Positions 1 to 10,251 of a stretch of 64,000 nt of DNA are shown here, in pieces (the stretch's first letter is position 1; every line of letters begins with the position of its first letter). Below the pieces are notes generated by a model. The model made no database searches. It worked only from the letters and a program-made list of their open reading frames with translations, and was not told the origin of the DNA. Both the position numbers and the translations under genes were made by a program. Source of the DNA: Marinobacter salexigens (lineage in GTDB: Bacteria > Pseudomonadota > Gammaproteobacteria > Pseudomonadales > Oleiphilaceae); NCBI RefSeq assembly GCF_002806945.1, contig NZ_NIHC01000001.1, positions 992,001 to 1,056,000 on the forward strand. The letters run 5' to 3'.

Positions 1-1797
1 CCTGAGTACAAAGCGCCCCTGCGTGATATCAAATTCGTAATGAACGAGCTGCTCGACAGCGAGACCCACTACGCCAATCTGGAAGGCGCTGAAGACGCAA
101 CTCCGGATATGGTTGATGCCATTATCCAGGAAGGTGCAAAGTTTGCTGAGCAGGTGCTGTCTCCGTTGAACCAGGTTGGCGACAGAGAAGGTTGCACATG
201 GAGCGAAGACGGCGTTAAAACACCGACTGGCTTCAAAGAAGCTTACGACAAGTACGTTGAAGGTGGCTGGCCTTCGCTGGCGGCTGACCCGAACTACGGC
301 GGTCAAGGGCTGCCGGATTCTCTGGGCATCGTAATGAGCGAGCTGAACGGCACCGCTAACTGGTCCTGGGGCATGTACCCTGGCCTGAGCCACGGAGCAA
401 TCAACACTCTGGAAGCTCACGGAACTGAAGAGCAGAAGCAGACATACCTGACCAAAATGATCAGTGGTGAGTGGACGGGCACCATGTGTCTGACCGAAGC
501 TCACTGTGGTTCTGATCTGGGCACCCTGCGCACCAAGGCAGAGCCTAATGCAGACGGTTCTTACAGCATTACCGGCACCAAGATCTTTATTTCTGCCGGT
601 GAGCACGACATGACCGAAAACATCGTTCATATCGTTCTGGCACGTTTGCCGGGCGCACCTGAAGGTACCAAGGGCATCTCCCTGTTTATCGTACCCAAGA
701 ACCTCCCTGCCGAAGACGGCTCTGTGGGCGATCGTAACGCTGTATCCTGTGGCTCTATTGAACACAAGATGGGCATCCACGGTAACGCCACTTGCGTAAT
801 GAACTTCGACGGCGCTAAAGGCTGGCTGATCGGACCTGAGAACAAAGGTCTTAACTGCATGTTCACATTCATGAACACTGCCCGTATCGGTACCGCTATC
901 CAGGGTCTGGGCGCTGCAGAATTGGGCTTCCAGGGCTCCCTGGCATACGCCAAAGATCGTCTGGCCATGCGCTCATTGAGCGGCCCCAAGAATCCGGAAG
1001 GCATTGCTGACCCGATTATTGTTCACCCAGACGTGCGTCGCATGCTGCTGACTCAGAAAGCGGTTGCTGAAGGCGCCCGTGCACTGATCTACCTGACCGC
1101 TCAGAAAGCTGACATTGTTGTTCGTGGCAAGACTGACGAAGAGCGCAAGGCAGCAGACGAAGCGCTAGGTTTCCTGACGCCGATTGCCAAGGCTTTCCTG
1201 ACCGAAATCGGTTACGAAGCAGCGAACCTGGGTATGCAGGTATTCGGTGGTCACGGTTTCATCTCCGAGTGGGGCATGGAGCAGAACGTACGTGATGCCC
1301 GTATCGGCATGATCTATGAAGGCACCACCGGTATTCAGGCGCTTGACCTTCTGGGTCGTAAGGTTCTGATGACCCAGGGTGAGTCCCTCAAAGGCTTTAC
1401 CAAGCAGGTTCACTCTTTCTGCAAGGAAAATGCTGATAACGAGCAATTGAAGCAGTTTGTTGAGCCGCTAGCGGCGATCAATAAAGAGTGGGGCGACCTG
1501 ACCATGAAAGTGGGAATGGCCGCAATGAAGGACCGTGAGGAAGTAGGCGCGGCCTCTGTAGACTACCTGATGTATTCTGGCTATGCAGTATTTGCATATC
1601 TGTGGGCTCGTATGGCCAGGATTGCTCAGGAGAAACTTGACGAAGGCACCAGTGAAGAGGCTTTCTACAAGGCTAAGCTGCAGACTGCACGCTTCTACTT
1701 CACCCGCATGTTGCCGCGTACCAAAACTCACGCTGTGACCATGCTGGCGGGTTCTGACACCCTGCTGGATATGCCCGAAGAAGCCTTCGCACTCTGA
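1..1797 (+). CDS. Acyl-CoA dehydrogenase, long form with C-terminal extension (5' end outside window)
   Basis: A flavoprotein that oxidises acyl-CoA thioesters to trans-2-enoyl-CoA in beta-oxidation-type pathways, in the cytoplasm. The reading frame is open back to base 1 (it reads PEYKAPLRDIKFVMNEL), matching the N-terminus of the next gene, so the true start lies a few codons outside the window. At about 600 residues it is longer than the 380-residue short/medium-chain enzymes and belongs to the group with an extra C-terminal domain (the DmdC/FadE5-like architecture). The motif IYEGTTGIQ near 1315-1338 carries the expected catalytic Glu, and GTKIFISAGEHD is a flavin-site segment. The gene is followed by a strong terminator, so it is probably transcribed apart from the paralogue downstream. 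Substrate chain length cannot be read from the sequence. Confidence 0.93.
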   Translation, partial: PEYKAPLRDIKFVMNELLDSETHYANLEGAEDATPDMVDAIIQEGAKFAEQVLSPLNQVGDREGCTWSEDGVKTPTGFKEAYDKYVEGGWPSLAADPNYGGQGLPDSLGIVMSELNGTANWSWGMYPGLSHGAINTLEAHGTEEQKQTYLTKMISGEWTGTMCLTEAHCGSDLGTLRTKAEPNADGSYSITGTKIFISAGEHDMTENIVHIVLARLPGAPEGTKGISLFIVPKNLPAEDGSVGDRNAVSCGSIEHKMGIHGNATCVMNFDGAKGWLIGPENKGLNCMFTFMNTARIGTAIQGLGAAELGFQGSLAYAKDRLAMRSLSGPKNPEGIADPIIVHPDVRRMLLTQKAVAEGARALIYLTAQKADIVVRGKTDEERKAADEALGFLTPIAKAFLTEIGYEAANLGMQVFGGHGFISEWGMEQNVRDARIGMIYEGTTGIQALDLLGRKVLMTQGESLKGFTKQVHSFCKENADNEQLKQFVEPLAAINKEWGDLTMKVGMAAMKDREEVGAASVDYLMYSGYAVFAYLWARMARIAQEKLDEGTSEEAFYKAKLQTARFYFTRMLPRTKTHAVTMLAGSDTLLDMPEEAFAL

Positions 1798-1824
1798 TAC
1801 AGGAGCGCACTGAAGGTTAACCGG

Positions 1825-1861
1825 TAAAAAAAGCCCGGGCTCCCAGGAGCCGGGCTTTTTT
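1825..1861 (+). terminator. Rho-independent terminator after first acyl-CoA dehydrogenase
   Basis: A GC-rich stem (agcccgg pairing with ccgggct) flanked by seven A on the left and seven T on the right, 28 bases after the stop codon. The A tract makes it potentially bidirectional, but the only gene next to it is upstream on the + strand. Confidence 0.85.
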
Positions 1862-1991
1862 CATGAGTTACAGCCAGTTTTAGGTTAGAATAATTGCCTT
1901 TAACAGATAACAAGGTCGGGCAGGTGGCTCTTTTTTTGTATTATTGCCGCTTGCACCGTACAGATTGTTCTTTGGAACTTGGAGAGACTGA

Positions 1992-3788
1992 ATGGCCGAT
2001 TATCAGGCGCCTTTGCGCGACATGCGTTTTATCCTGAACGAAGTTTTTGATGCCCCTGCGCTCTGGGCGTCCTTGCCCAAAGTGGCAGAGAATGTAGATC
2101 CGGACACCGCGGACGCGATTCTGGAAGAAGCCGGTAAAATCACCAGTGGCGTGCTTGCCCCCCTGAACCGCGAAGCGGACGAGCAGGGCAGTCAGTGGAA
2201 TGATGGCGAAGTAACCTCGCCGGATGGCTTTAAAGAAGCCTACCAGACGATTGTAGAAGGCGGTTGGAATGGCCTTGGTGGCAACCCTGAGTTTGGCGGC
2301 ATGGGCATGCCTAAAACTCTGGTAGCACAGTTTGAAGAGATGATGCAGGGCGCCAACATGTCCTTTGGCCTGGCGCCGATGCTGACCGCTGGCGCTTGCC
2401 TCGCATTGGACGCCCACGGCAGCCAGGAGCTGAAAGAAAAATACCTGCCCAACATGTATTCCGGTGTGTGGTCTGGAGCGATGGATCTGACTGAGCCCCA
2501 TGCGGGAACAGATCTGGGCATAATCCGTACCAAGGCTGAACCGAACGACGACGGCTCCTTTAATGTAACTGGCACCAAGATCTTTATCACTTGGGGCGAG
2601 CACGACATGGCAGAAAACATTATCCACCTGGTGCTTGCCAAGCTGCCAGGCGCTCCGAAAGGGCCCAAGGGTATTTCTCTGTTGCTGGTTCCCAAATTCC
2701 TGGTGAACGGCGATGGGACCCTGGGAGAGCGCAACAGCTTCAGCTGTGGCTCCATTGAAAAGAAAATGGGCATCAAAGGCTCTGCAACCTGCGTGATGAA
2801 TTATGATGGCGCCAAAGGTTGGCTCGTGGGCGAGGAAAACAAAGGCCTGAACGCCATGTTTACCATGATGAACTATGAGCGCTTGGGCGTTGGTATCCAG
2901 GGCATTGGTGCCGCCGAAGCTTCCCTGCAGAGCGCTGTGGAATATGCCAAGGAGCGTATTCAGAGTCGTGCGCCTACAGGAGCCCAGCAGCCGGAAAAAG
3001 CAGCAGATCCCATTCTGGTACATCCGGATGTGCGCCGCATGCTGCTCACCATGAAGAGCTATGTTGAAGGCGGTCGCGCTTTCTCGACCTACGTGGCCCA
3101 GTGGCTCGACATTTCCAAGTATGCCGATGCTTCAGACGTAGATCGCCGCAAGCACGCTGAAGGTATGGTCGCGCTGCTAACGCCGGTTGCAAAAGCATTC
3201 CTGACCGATCGTGGCCTGGATGCCTGTATCCTGGGTCAGCAAGTATTTGGCGGTCACGGATTTATTCGTGAGTGGGGCCAGGAGCAGCTTGTTCGTGACT
3301 GCCGGATTACCCAAATCTATGAGGGCACCAATGGTATCCAGGCACTGGATCTGATGGGCCGTAAGGTAGTGGGTAGTCAGGGTAAGTTGTATGAGCTGTT
3401 TGCAGAGGATGTAGCTGGCTTCATCGAAGAGAACAGTGGTGAAGAAAGCCTGCGCCCCTACCTGGAACCGCTTGCGGCAGCATTCGAGCGTTTGTCTGAT
3501 GTGACAGAGCACGTTATCAAGCAGGCAGCAGAGAATCCTGATGCCGTTGGTGCAGCTTCAGTAGACTATCTGGACTTGTTCGGGCTGACGGCAGTGGGTT
3601 ATATGTGGGCACGCATTGTGAAGGCTGCCGCGCAAAAAGCCGACGATGATACGTCTGGTTTTTACAGTGGCAAGCTGAAAACAGCGCGCTTCTATTATGA
3701 TCGCTTGTTGCCGAAAACCGTTTCGCTTGCGGAAGGTATTCGCAGCGGCAGTGATTCCATGATGGCCCATACGGCTGATGAGTTCTGA
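1992..3788 (+). CDS. Acyl-CoA dehydrogenase, long form with C-terminal extension
   Basis: 598 residues, a close paralogue of the gene immediately upstream, colinear over its whole length. Same expected chemistry: FAD-dependent alpha,beta-dehydrogenation of acyl-CoA with electrons passed to electron transfer flavoprotein. Glu444 in IYEGTNGIQ is the predicted catalytic base; GTKIFITWGEHD and MGIKGSATCVMNYDGAKGW are shared family blocks. The start MADYQAPLRDMRF is preceded by ggagag at a good distance. It lies between two terminators, so it should form its own transcript. The duplication suggests two enzymes with different acyl substrates, as often seen in lipid- or hydrocarbon-using marine bacteria; specificity is inference. 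Confidence 0.94.
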   Translation: MADYQAPLRDMRFILNEVFDAPALWASLPKVAENVDPDTADAILEEAGKITSGVLAPLNREADEQGSQWNDGEVTSPDGFKEAYQTIVEGGWNGLGGNPEFGGMGMPKTLVAQFEEMMQGANMSFGLAPMLTAGACLALDAHGSQELKEKYLPNMYSGVWSGAMDLTEPHAGTDLGIIRTKAEPNDDGSFNVTGTKIFITWGEHDMAENIIHLVLAKLPGAPKGPKGISLLLVPKFLVNGDGTLGERNSFSCGSIEKKMGIKGSATCVMNYDGAKGWLVGEENKGLNAMFTMMNYERLGVGIQGIGAAEASLQSAVEYAKERIQSRAPTGAQQPEKAADPILVHPDVRRMLLTMKSYVEGGRAFSTYVAQWLDISKYADASDVDRRKHAEGMVALLTPVAKAFLTDRGLDACILGQQVFGGHGFIREWGQEQLVRDCRITQIYEGTNGIQALDLMGRKVVGSQGKLYELFAEDVAGFIEENSGEESLRPYLEPLAAAFERLSDVTEHVIKQAAENPDAVGAASVDYLDLFGLTAVGYMWARIVKAAAQKADDDTSGFYSGKLKTARFYYDRLLPKTVSLAEGIRSGSDSMMAHTADEF

Positions 3789-3838
3789 CCACTAGCGACT
3801 GAAAGATGAGGTATCTCTATTGGGGGTGCCTCCCTATC

Positions 3839-3871
3839 AAAAAAAGCAGGCCGGCGTGCCTGCTTTTTTTA
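3839..3871 (+). terminator. Rho-independent terminator after second acyl-CoA dehydrogenase
   Basis: Stem gcaggc/gcctgc with loop cggcgt, preceded by seven A and followed by seven T. It lies between the + strand dehydrogenase and the oppositely oriented endonuclease-like gene, so it can serve both strands. Confidence 0.88.
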
Positions 3872-3917
3872 TGGTGGTTCAGTCTGCGCCGAAGACAGGA
3901 TTCATCAAGCTGAAAAA

Positions 3918-4556
3918 TCAAAGGCTTTCCATGCGAGTCGGGTCGGTGACATAGGGGTTTTCATTGCCCTGAATGTCCGCTACGCGCTTGTGCCGGGAGA
4001 GCTCTCTGTCATCAGGAGGGTCTGCCCGGTTCCAGCCTTTGAATACCTGGGCTGAGCCAAGCCAAGGCAGGTCGTAGGTGCCGACCATATAGCCCATGCT
4101 TCGGGCGATATCGCCTTTTACTTTGGGGGGAGGCTCAAAAAAGATGCTGCTCTCGCGAATGCCACAATCGTCTTCCGAAATGGTTGCCCCGAGTTCTTCG
4201 TAGCGCGTGTTACGGCGCCGTAGTTCAGTGCGGTTTCGCACAGGAATCATGTTATGAAGGTCGGAAGCAATCTGGCGGTAACGGTTGTCTTGCTCGCATT
4301 GACGGGTAGTACCGCAGGAAAGAGCATCGCGTATGTCTGCAAGCGGATAAATGTAGCCTTGAGTCAGCATGAAACCCTTGCTGGAGAATTGCTCGTCGCA
4401 GAAAAACGACTTGCCGCCATCCGCATAGAGGTTGCCCCAGAATTCTTCTTTGATGACCGTCTTTGGGTCACTGAAGCGGGTGTTCTGCCCTATAACAAAG
4501 CTCGTGGTCAGCACGAGCATTGATGCAGTAAGAAAGAGAAAGAGCTTTTTCTTCAT
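3918..4556 (-). CDS. Secreted endonuclease I family protein, probably catalytically inactive
   Basis: 212 residues with an N-terminal signal peptide (MKKKLFLFLTASMLVLTTS). The body follows the periplasmic/secreted endonuclease I fold (EndA, Dns, Vvn): CGTTRQC at 81-87, DLHN at 99-102, RRNTRY around 114-119, and the C-terminal WNRADPP (175-181) and QGNENPY (196-202) blocks. Active members carry a Glu-His pair in a motif like EHVYP: the Glu binds Mg and the His is the general base. Here that position reads GYIYP (67-71), so both residues appear lost, while the metal-binding Asn equivalent (Asn116) is kept. The gene is otherwise intact, so this looks like a pseudoenzyme rather than a decayed gene. 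The alignment is from memory of the family. No partner gene nearby suggests a role. Confidence 0.75.
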   Translation of the reverse strand: MKKKLFLFLTASMLVLTTSFVIGQNTRFSDPKTVIKEEFWGNLYADGGKSFFCDEQFSSKGFMLTQGYIYPLADIRDALSCGTTRQCEQDNRYRQIASDLHNMIPVRNRTELRRRNTRYEELGATISEDDCGIRESSIFFEPPPKVKGDIARSMGYMVGTYDLPWLGSAQVFKGWNRADPPDDRELSRHKRVADIQGNENPYVTDPTRMESL

Positions 4557-4584
4557 ATGTCATTTATACCTCGCGGTGTCTGTA

Positions 4585-4607
4585 AGCGTCGTTTAAAAAA
4601 TGACGCT
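4585..4607. promoter_or_regulatory. Inverted repeat upstream of endonuclease-like gene
   Basis: agcgtc and gacgct are separated by 11 AT-rich bases, 29 bp before the start codon of the endonuclease-like gene. It could be an operator or part of the 5' leader. No regulator is recognised from the half-site. Confidence 0.25.
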
Positions 4608-4638
4608 CAGCTCACTTATATAGGAATATGACATATAT

Positions 4639-4656
4639 GCCCCTTGCACAAGGGGC
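4639..4656. repeat. Perfect 8-bp hairpin between coiled-coil gene and endonuclease-like gene
   Basis: gccccttg, a 2-base spacer, then caaggggc. It lies 45 bp past the stop of the - strand coiled-coil gene. No run of T follows on either strand, so it is not a classical terminator. It may stabilise the transcript 3' end or bind a protein. Confidence 0.4.
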
Positions 4657-4700
4657 CTTAGGGTAAAGAAATGTGGCGATGTGTTAACTGACGCACGCTT

Positions 4701-4964
4701 TTACATGATTTTGTCGCGAATGTTCTGGTAGCTCGACCTCAGGTCTTCACCGAGCTTTTTGATAGTTTTCCGTGCTTCCTGTGATGCATCACTGGCTTCG
4801 TCTTTTACCTCATCAAAGCGCGTTCGGAATCTGTCCCACTCTTCTTCCAGTTCATCGAATTCATCTTTTACTTCCTGGCGGGCAAGGTGAAGTTGTACCC
4901 TAGCTTCGTCACGGTATTGCTTGATTTTATCAGAGAGGGTTTTGAGTTCTTCTTGAAGACCCAT
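4701..4964 (-). CDS. Small charged coiled-coil protein, function unknown
   Basis: 87 residues from MGLQEELKTLSDK. The frame stays open upstream, but the longer form has a cysteine/aromatic-rich leader unlike the rest, and aaaggtg lies before the chosen ATG. The whole protein is predicted helical, very rich in Glu, Asp, Lys and Arg, with heptad-like spacing (ELKTLSDKIKQYRDE, DELEEEWDRFRTRFDEVKDE). It resembles short stress-associated coiled-coil proteins found in gammaproteobacteria, but I do not recognise a named family. No membrane segment or signal peptide. It lies downstream of holA on the same strand with a gap of 113 bp, so it may be transcribed separately. Confidence 0.65.
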   Translation of the reverse strand: MGLQEELKTLSDKIKQYRDEARVQLHLARQEVKDEFDELEEEWDRFRTRFDEVKDEASDASQEARKTIKKLGEDLRSSYQNIRDKIM

Positions 4965-5077
4965 AGCAGGCACCTTTATTGAGTTGGTTACATACCTTAA
5001 CCATGCGACGGGGAGTAAAAAGCTGTCAAGTGACAAGTAGGCTTGGGAAACTTTATGTAGGTTGCGATTGACCTGCG

Positions 5078-6085
5078 TCAGGATTTTGCAGCCAAAAGAG
5101 AGGACATGTCCCTGAGATAATGCCAAGGGGAAAGATCGTCAAAGCCTTTCGCCGCCCGGTCAATCTGGCTGCAAATTTTCAGGGCTTCGTGCAGTTGCAG
5201 AGGCGGCAACCGTCTGGCGGCTTGTTCCAGTGCTCTTGCTCGTTGTGGCTGGAATACACCACGCTTTTTAAAGAATGATGAGGGGTTTTCAGAGCGGTTT
5301 TCCCCGGTTTTCAATTCGAGCAGCAGGTTAATGTCGCGAATCAACACCGACAGTAAACCAAGAGGGTTCTCACCTTCCTGTTGAAGCACGCCAATTATCT
5401 TTCCGGCATGGGGTGCTCGACCACTAAGCAGCTCTGTGACCAGTTCAAAACCGTTAAAGCGTGAGCTGTCCTGTACGGCTTGCTCAACCGTTTCTTCATC
5501 AATAGTGTCACCATTAGTGAGCAGTGACAGGCGATCCAGCTCCTGGCTAGCGGCAAGCAGGTTGCCTTCAAGTCTTTCCACCAGTATCGCGAGGGCTCCC
5601 CGGGTAAGGCTAAGCCCGCGGTTTTTTGCGCGCTGCTGAAGCCAGCCCGGGAATTTGTCAGCATCTACTGGCCATACGGGTACATGGACTCCTTTTGACT
5701 GAAGCTCTTTATACCATTTGCGGCGAGTTTCAGCGGCATCCAGGCGAGCACTGATCAGCAGCACGATAATGTCTTCGGGCGGCTGCGCAAGAACCCGTTC
5801 AAGAACCGGGCGGCCATCCCCCAGCTTTCCCGTTGGCAGGCGGATTTCGATCCTGCGTCGCTCCGAGAAAAGGGACATGGCACTGAATTCATCGGCTACG
5901 GAATTCCAGTCGAGCTGTTGATCAGCATGGAAGGTCAGGCGTTCATTGAAGCCCGCTTTTCTGGCAGCACTGCGGATCTGATCACAGCACTCCTGTACCA
6001 GAAGAGGCTCATCTCCGGAAACCAGATAGACCGGCGCAAGACTTTTTTGGAGCAGTTGTGGCAGTTGGCCCGGATTGGTTTTCAT
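5078..6085 (-). CDS. holA: DNA polymerase III delta subunit
   Basis: 335 residues, the usual length for HolA. It is the clamp-loader subunit that opens the beta sliding clamp on primed DNA. The N-terminus MKTNPGQLPQLLQKSLAPVYLVSGDEPLL fits the family, with YLVSGDEPLLVQE as the degenerate P-loop-like segment of the AAA+ fold. The C-terminal helical collar domain includes HEALKICSQIDRAAKG. The ATG overlaps the stop of lptE by four bases (ATGA), so translation is probably coupled. leuS-lptE-holA is the conserved gammaproteobacterial order. Confidence 0.95.
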   Translation of the reverse strand: MKTNPGQLPQLLQKSLAPVYLVSGDEPLLVQECCDQIRSAARKAGFNERLTFHADQQLDWNSVADEFSAMSLFSERRRIEIRLPTGKLGDGRPVLERVLAQPPEDIIVLLISARLDAAETRRKWYKELQSKGVHVPVWPVDADKFPGWLQQRAKNRGLSLTRGALAILVERLEGNLLAASQELDRLSLLTNGDTIDEETVEQAVQDSSRFNGFELVTELLSGRAPHAGKIIGVLQQEGENPLGLLSVLIRDINLLLELKTGENRSENPSSFFKKRGVFQPQRARALEQAARRLPPLQLHEALKICSQIDRAAKGFDDLSPWHYLRDMSSLLAAKS

Positions 6086-6669
6086 GGTTTCGCAGATTGT
6101 GCGCCGGACATGGTGCGGGATCCCTGCTGGTTGTCCCGGATTTCCTGTAGCCGTTGTTCCGTGATCGGTGCAAGGCGGAAGATGATTTGTTGCGCCAGGC
6201 GGTCGCTCAACTGTTGCTGCAGATTGTCTTCCTCTCTCTGTTTTGCGAGCACATTAGTCTCGTCGTACCTGTAACTCTCGCTCGTTGTTAGGCGCGTGCT
6301 GGCGATAATCGGGATTCCGTCAGCACTCATCAGTTCGACCTCGACTGACTGTCTGAGCGTATATTCTGCAGCTGCAGCCTGCACCGTAATGGCCGACGCT
6401 CTGCGATCCTGCTCAAAGCCCCGAACTCTGAGTTGGTAGTTTGCGTCCTGGCCCGAAGCTAATTCAATGCCACCAAGTTCCAGCTGCTGGCGCACAGAGA
6501 GGCAAAGTGAAGTAGGAACCGGGGATAGGCAGTCCAGCTCAAGAGGCTCCAGTGCAGAGGAAACCGGTGGCGCACCCCGCAGCTGAAAGCCACAGGCGCC
6601 AAGGCTGATAGCCATAGTGCCGACGCCTATCAGCTTCACAGCATCTGACTGTAGGGTGCGCAGCCGCAT
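6082..6669 (-). CDS. lptE: LPS-assembly outer-membrane lipoprotein LptE
   Basis: 195 residues from MRLRTLQSDAVKLIG. It plugs the LptD barrel and helps place LPS in the outer leaflet. The start was chosen because it gives a lipoprotein signal: a hydrophobic stretch and lipobox SLGAC, followed by GFQLRG, the family hallmark after the acylated Cys. The ATG begins one base after the leuS stop (TGATATG), and the gene overlaps holA by four bases. A longer in-frame extension into leuS is rejected because it would bury the signal peptide. Confidence 0.93.
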   Translation of the reverse strand: MRLRTLQSDAVKLIGVGTMAISLGACGFQLRGAPPVSSALEPLELDCLSPVPTSLCLSVRQQLELGGIELASGQDANYQLRVRGFEQDRRASAITVQAAAAEYTLRQSVEVELMSADGIPIIASTRLTTSESYRYDETNVLAKQREEDNLQQQLSDRLAQQIIFRLAPITEQRLQEIRDNQQGSRTMSGAQSAKP

Positions 6670-6670
6670 A

Positions 6671-9283
<2,613 letters not shown>

Positions 9284-9392
9284 TCAAAATGATGTGCGGA
9301 GCGGCCGGACATTCTAACGCACAGAAGGCATAACAGGTAGTCTGCCAAAATTTGAATACTGTGCCATGATGGTAGTTATGGTGAAGGTTGGC

Positions 9393-9488
9393 GGCAGGTG
9401 GGGCTCTCCGGGACACGCTGTGAATACATCCCTGTACGCTTGACGGCAGCATCCCTGCTGCCGACAGTCCCGGAGAGCCCCACCTGCC
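9393..9488. repeat. Three-stem palindromic element 1 (family 1)
   Basis: Perfect 22-bp outer arms (9393-9414 and 9467-9488) enclose a core with hairpins taca-tccc-tgta and ggcagca-tcc-ctgctgcc. It lies in the divergent leuS/ybeL gap and ends 27 bp before the ybeL start codon. It is therefore probably in the ybeL leader RNA, or overlaps its promoter. The position argues against a simple terminator role. Confidence 0.85.
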
Positions 9489-9515
9489 ACCGCCCCTACA
9501 TTTGAGGAGCCCTTA

Positions 9516-10064
9516 ATGACTGAGTCTGAAAGAAACCACTTGTCCGGCAAAGCCCTCGAGGTATACGACCGAATGCTCGAACGGGTGCAGACCCGTTTGA
9601 AAGCAATACAGGAAACCTCGCTGGACACCTTGGAAGAAGAGGTGGAGAAGGCAATAGAGGTTGAGCAAGAGTTGGAGGAAATGACCAGGGATGAAATCAG
9701 CCTCCTCGGCACCTACCTCCAGAGAGATCTGGAACACCTACTGAACTTTGTAGACGAAACCGGCGAAGGGCTTGCGGAATGGTTGCAGCTTGACTTGTCG
9801 CTACTGGAGCAACAGTTAACCGACCGCCTGCTCTCCGTCGCCGACCAGACCCTGGTCGATACCTTGGCGTTGCGGCAAAAACTCGAAAGCCGCGATGCAG
9901 GGCAGTACATCGCTGGTGAAGTCGCAACGGCGGGCATGTTCCAGTGCCTGAACTGCGAGCACATGCTGTGCTTGACCTCGACCAGCCATCTGGAGCCTTG
10001 CGAGGCCTGTGGTTCACAATACTACAAGCGGGTTACCAGTCATTGGCCGCGAAAGGAAAGTTGA
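9516..10064 (+). CDS. ybeL: Zinc-ribbon protein of the YbeL (DUF1451) family
   Basis: 182 residues. The first two thirds are charged and helical (LEEEVEKAIEVEQELEEMTRDE). The C-terminus holds a zinc ribbon with Cys144-X2-Cys147 and Cys162-X2-Cys165. Function is not established. The gene is next to leuS in Escherichia coli as well, supporting the assignment. A strong gaggag lies before the ATG. Its 5' side holds palindromic element 1, so expression may depend on that structure. Confidence 0.85.
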   Translation: MTESERNHLSGKALEVYDRMLERVQTRLKAIQETSLDTLEEEVEKAIEVEQELEEMTRDEISLLGTYLQRDLEHLLNFVDETGEGLAEWLQLDLSLLEQQLTDRLLSVADQTLVDTLALRQKLESRDAGQYIAGEVATAGMFQCLNCEHMLCLTSTSHLEPCEACGSQYYKRVTSHWPRKES

Positions 10065-10112
10065 TCATAGCCTTAGTGGGTTGAGAAACTGGCGGCCAAC
10101 TCAGATGCTGGG

Positions 10113-10223
10113 GCAGTCGTGGTGAAGGGGCTTCTCAAAACCGTGCGGAGCCATGGGTGGCGGAGCCGAGCGTACAGGGAAGTATTCACAGCGTGTTTTG
10201 AGAAGCCCCTTCGCCACGACTGC
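10113..10223. repeat. Three-stem palindromic element 2 (family 1)
   Basis: 29-bp outer arms (10113-10141 and 10195-10223) with one difference that leaves a T-G wobble. The core is in reverse orientation to element 1 and of the same subtype (cacgctgtgaatac on the other strand). It lies between convergent ybeL and lnt. Confidence 0.85.
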
Positions 10224-10251
10224 ATGCACCAAAACACAAGGCCAAGCAGAG

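Noticed and set aside
1941..3023. Long open frame (360 codons) antisense to the second acyl-CoA dehydrogenase
   Set aside because: It mirrors the codon pattern of the real gene, has low-complexity composition, no ribosome binding site and no family resemblance.
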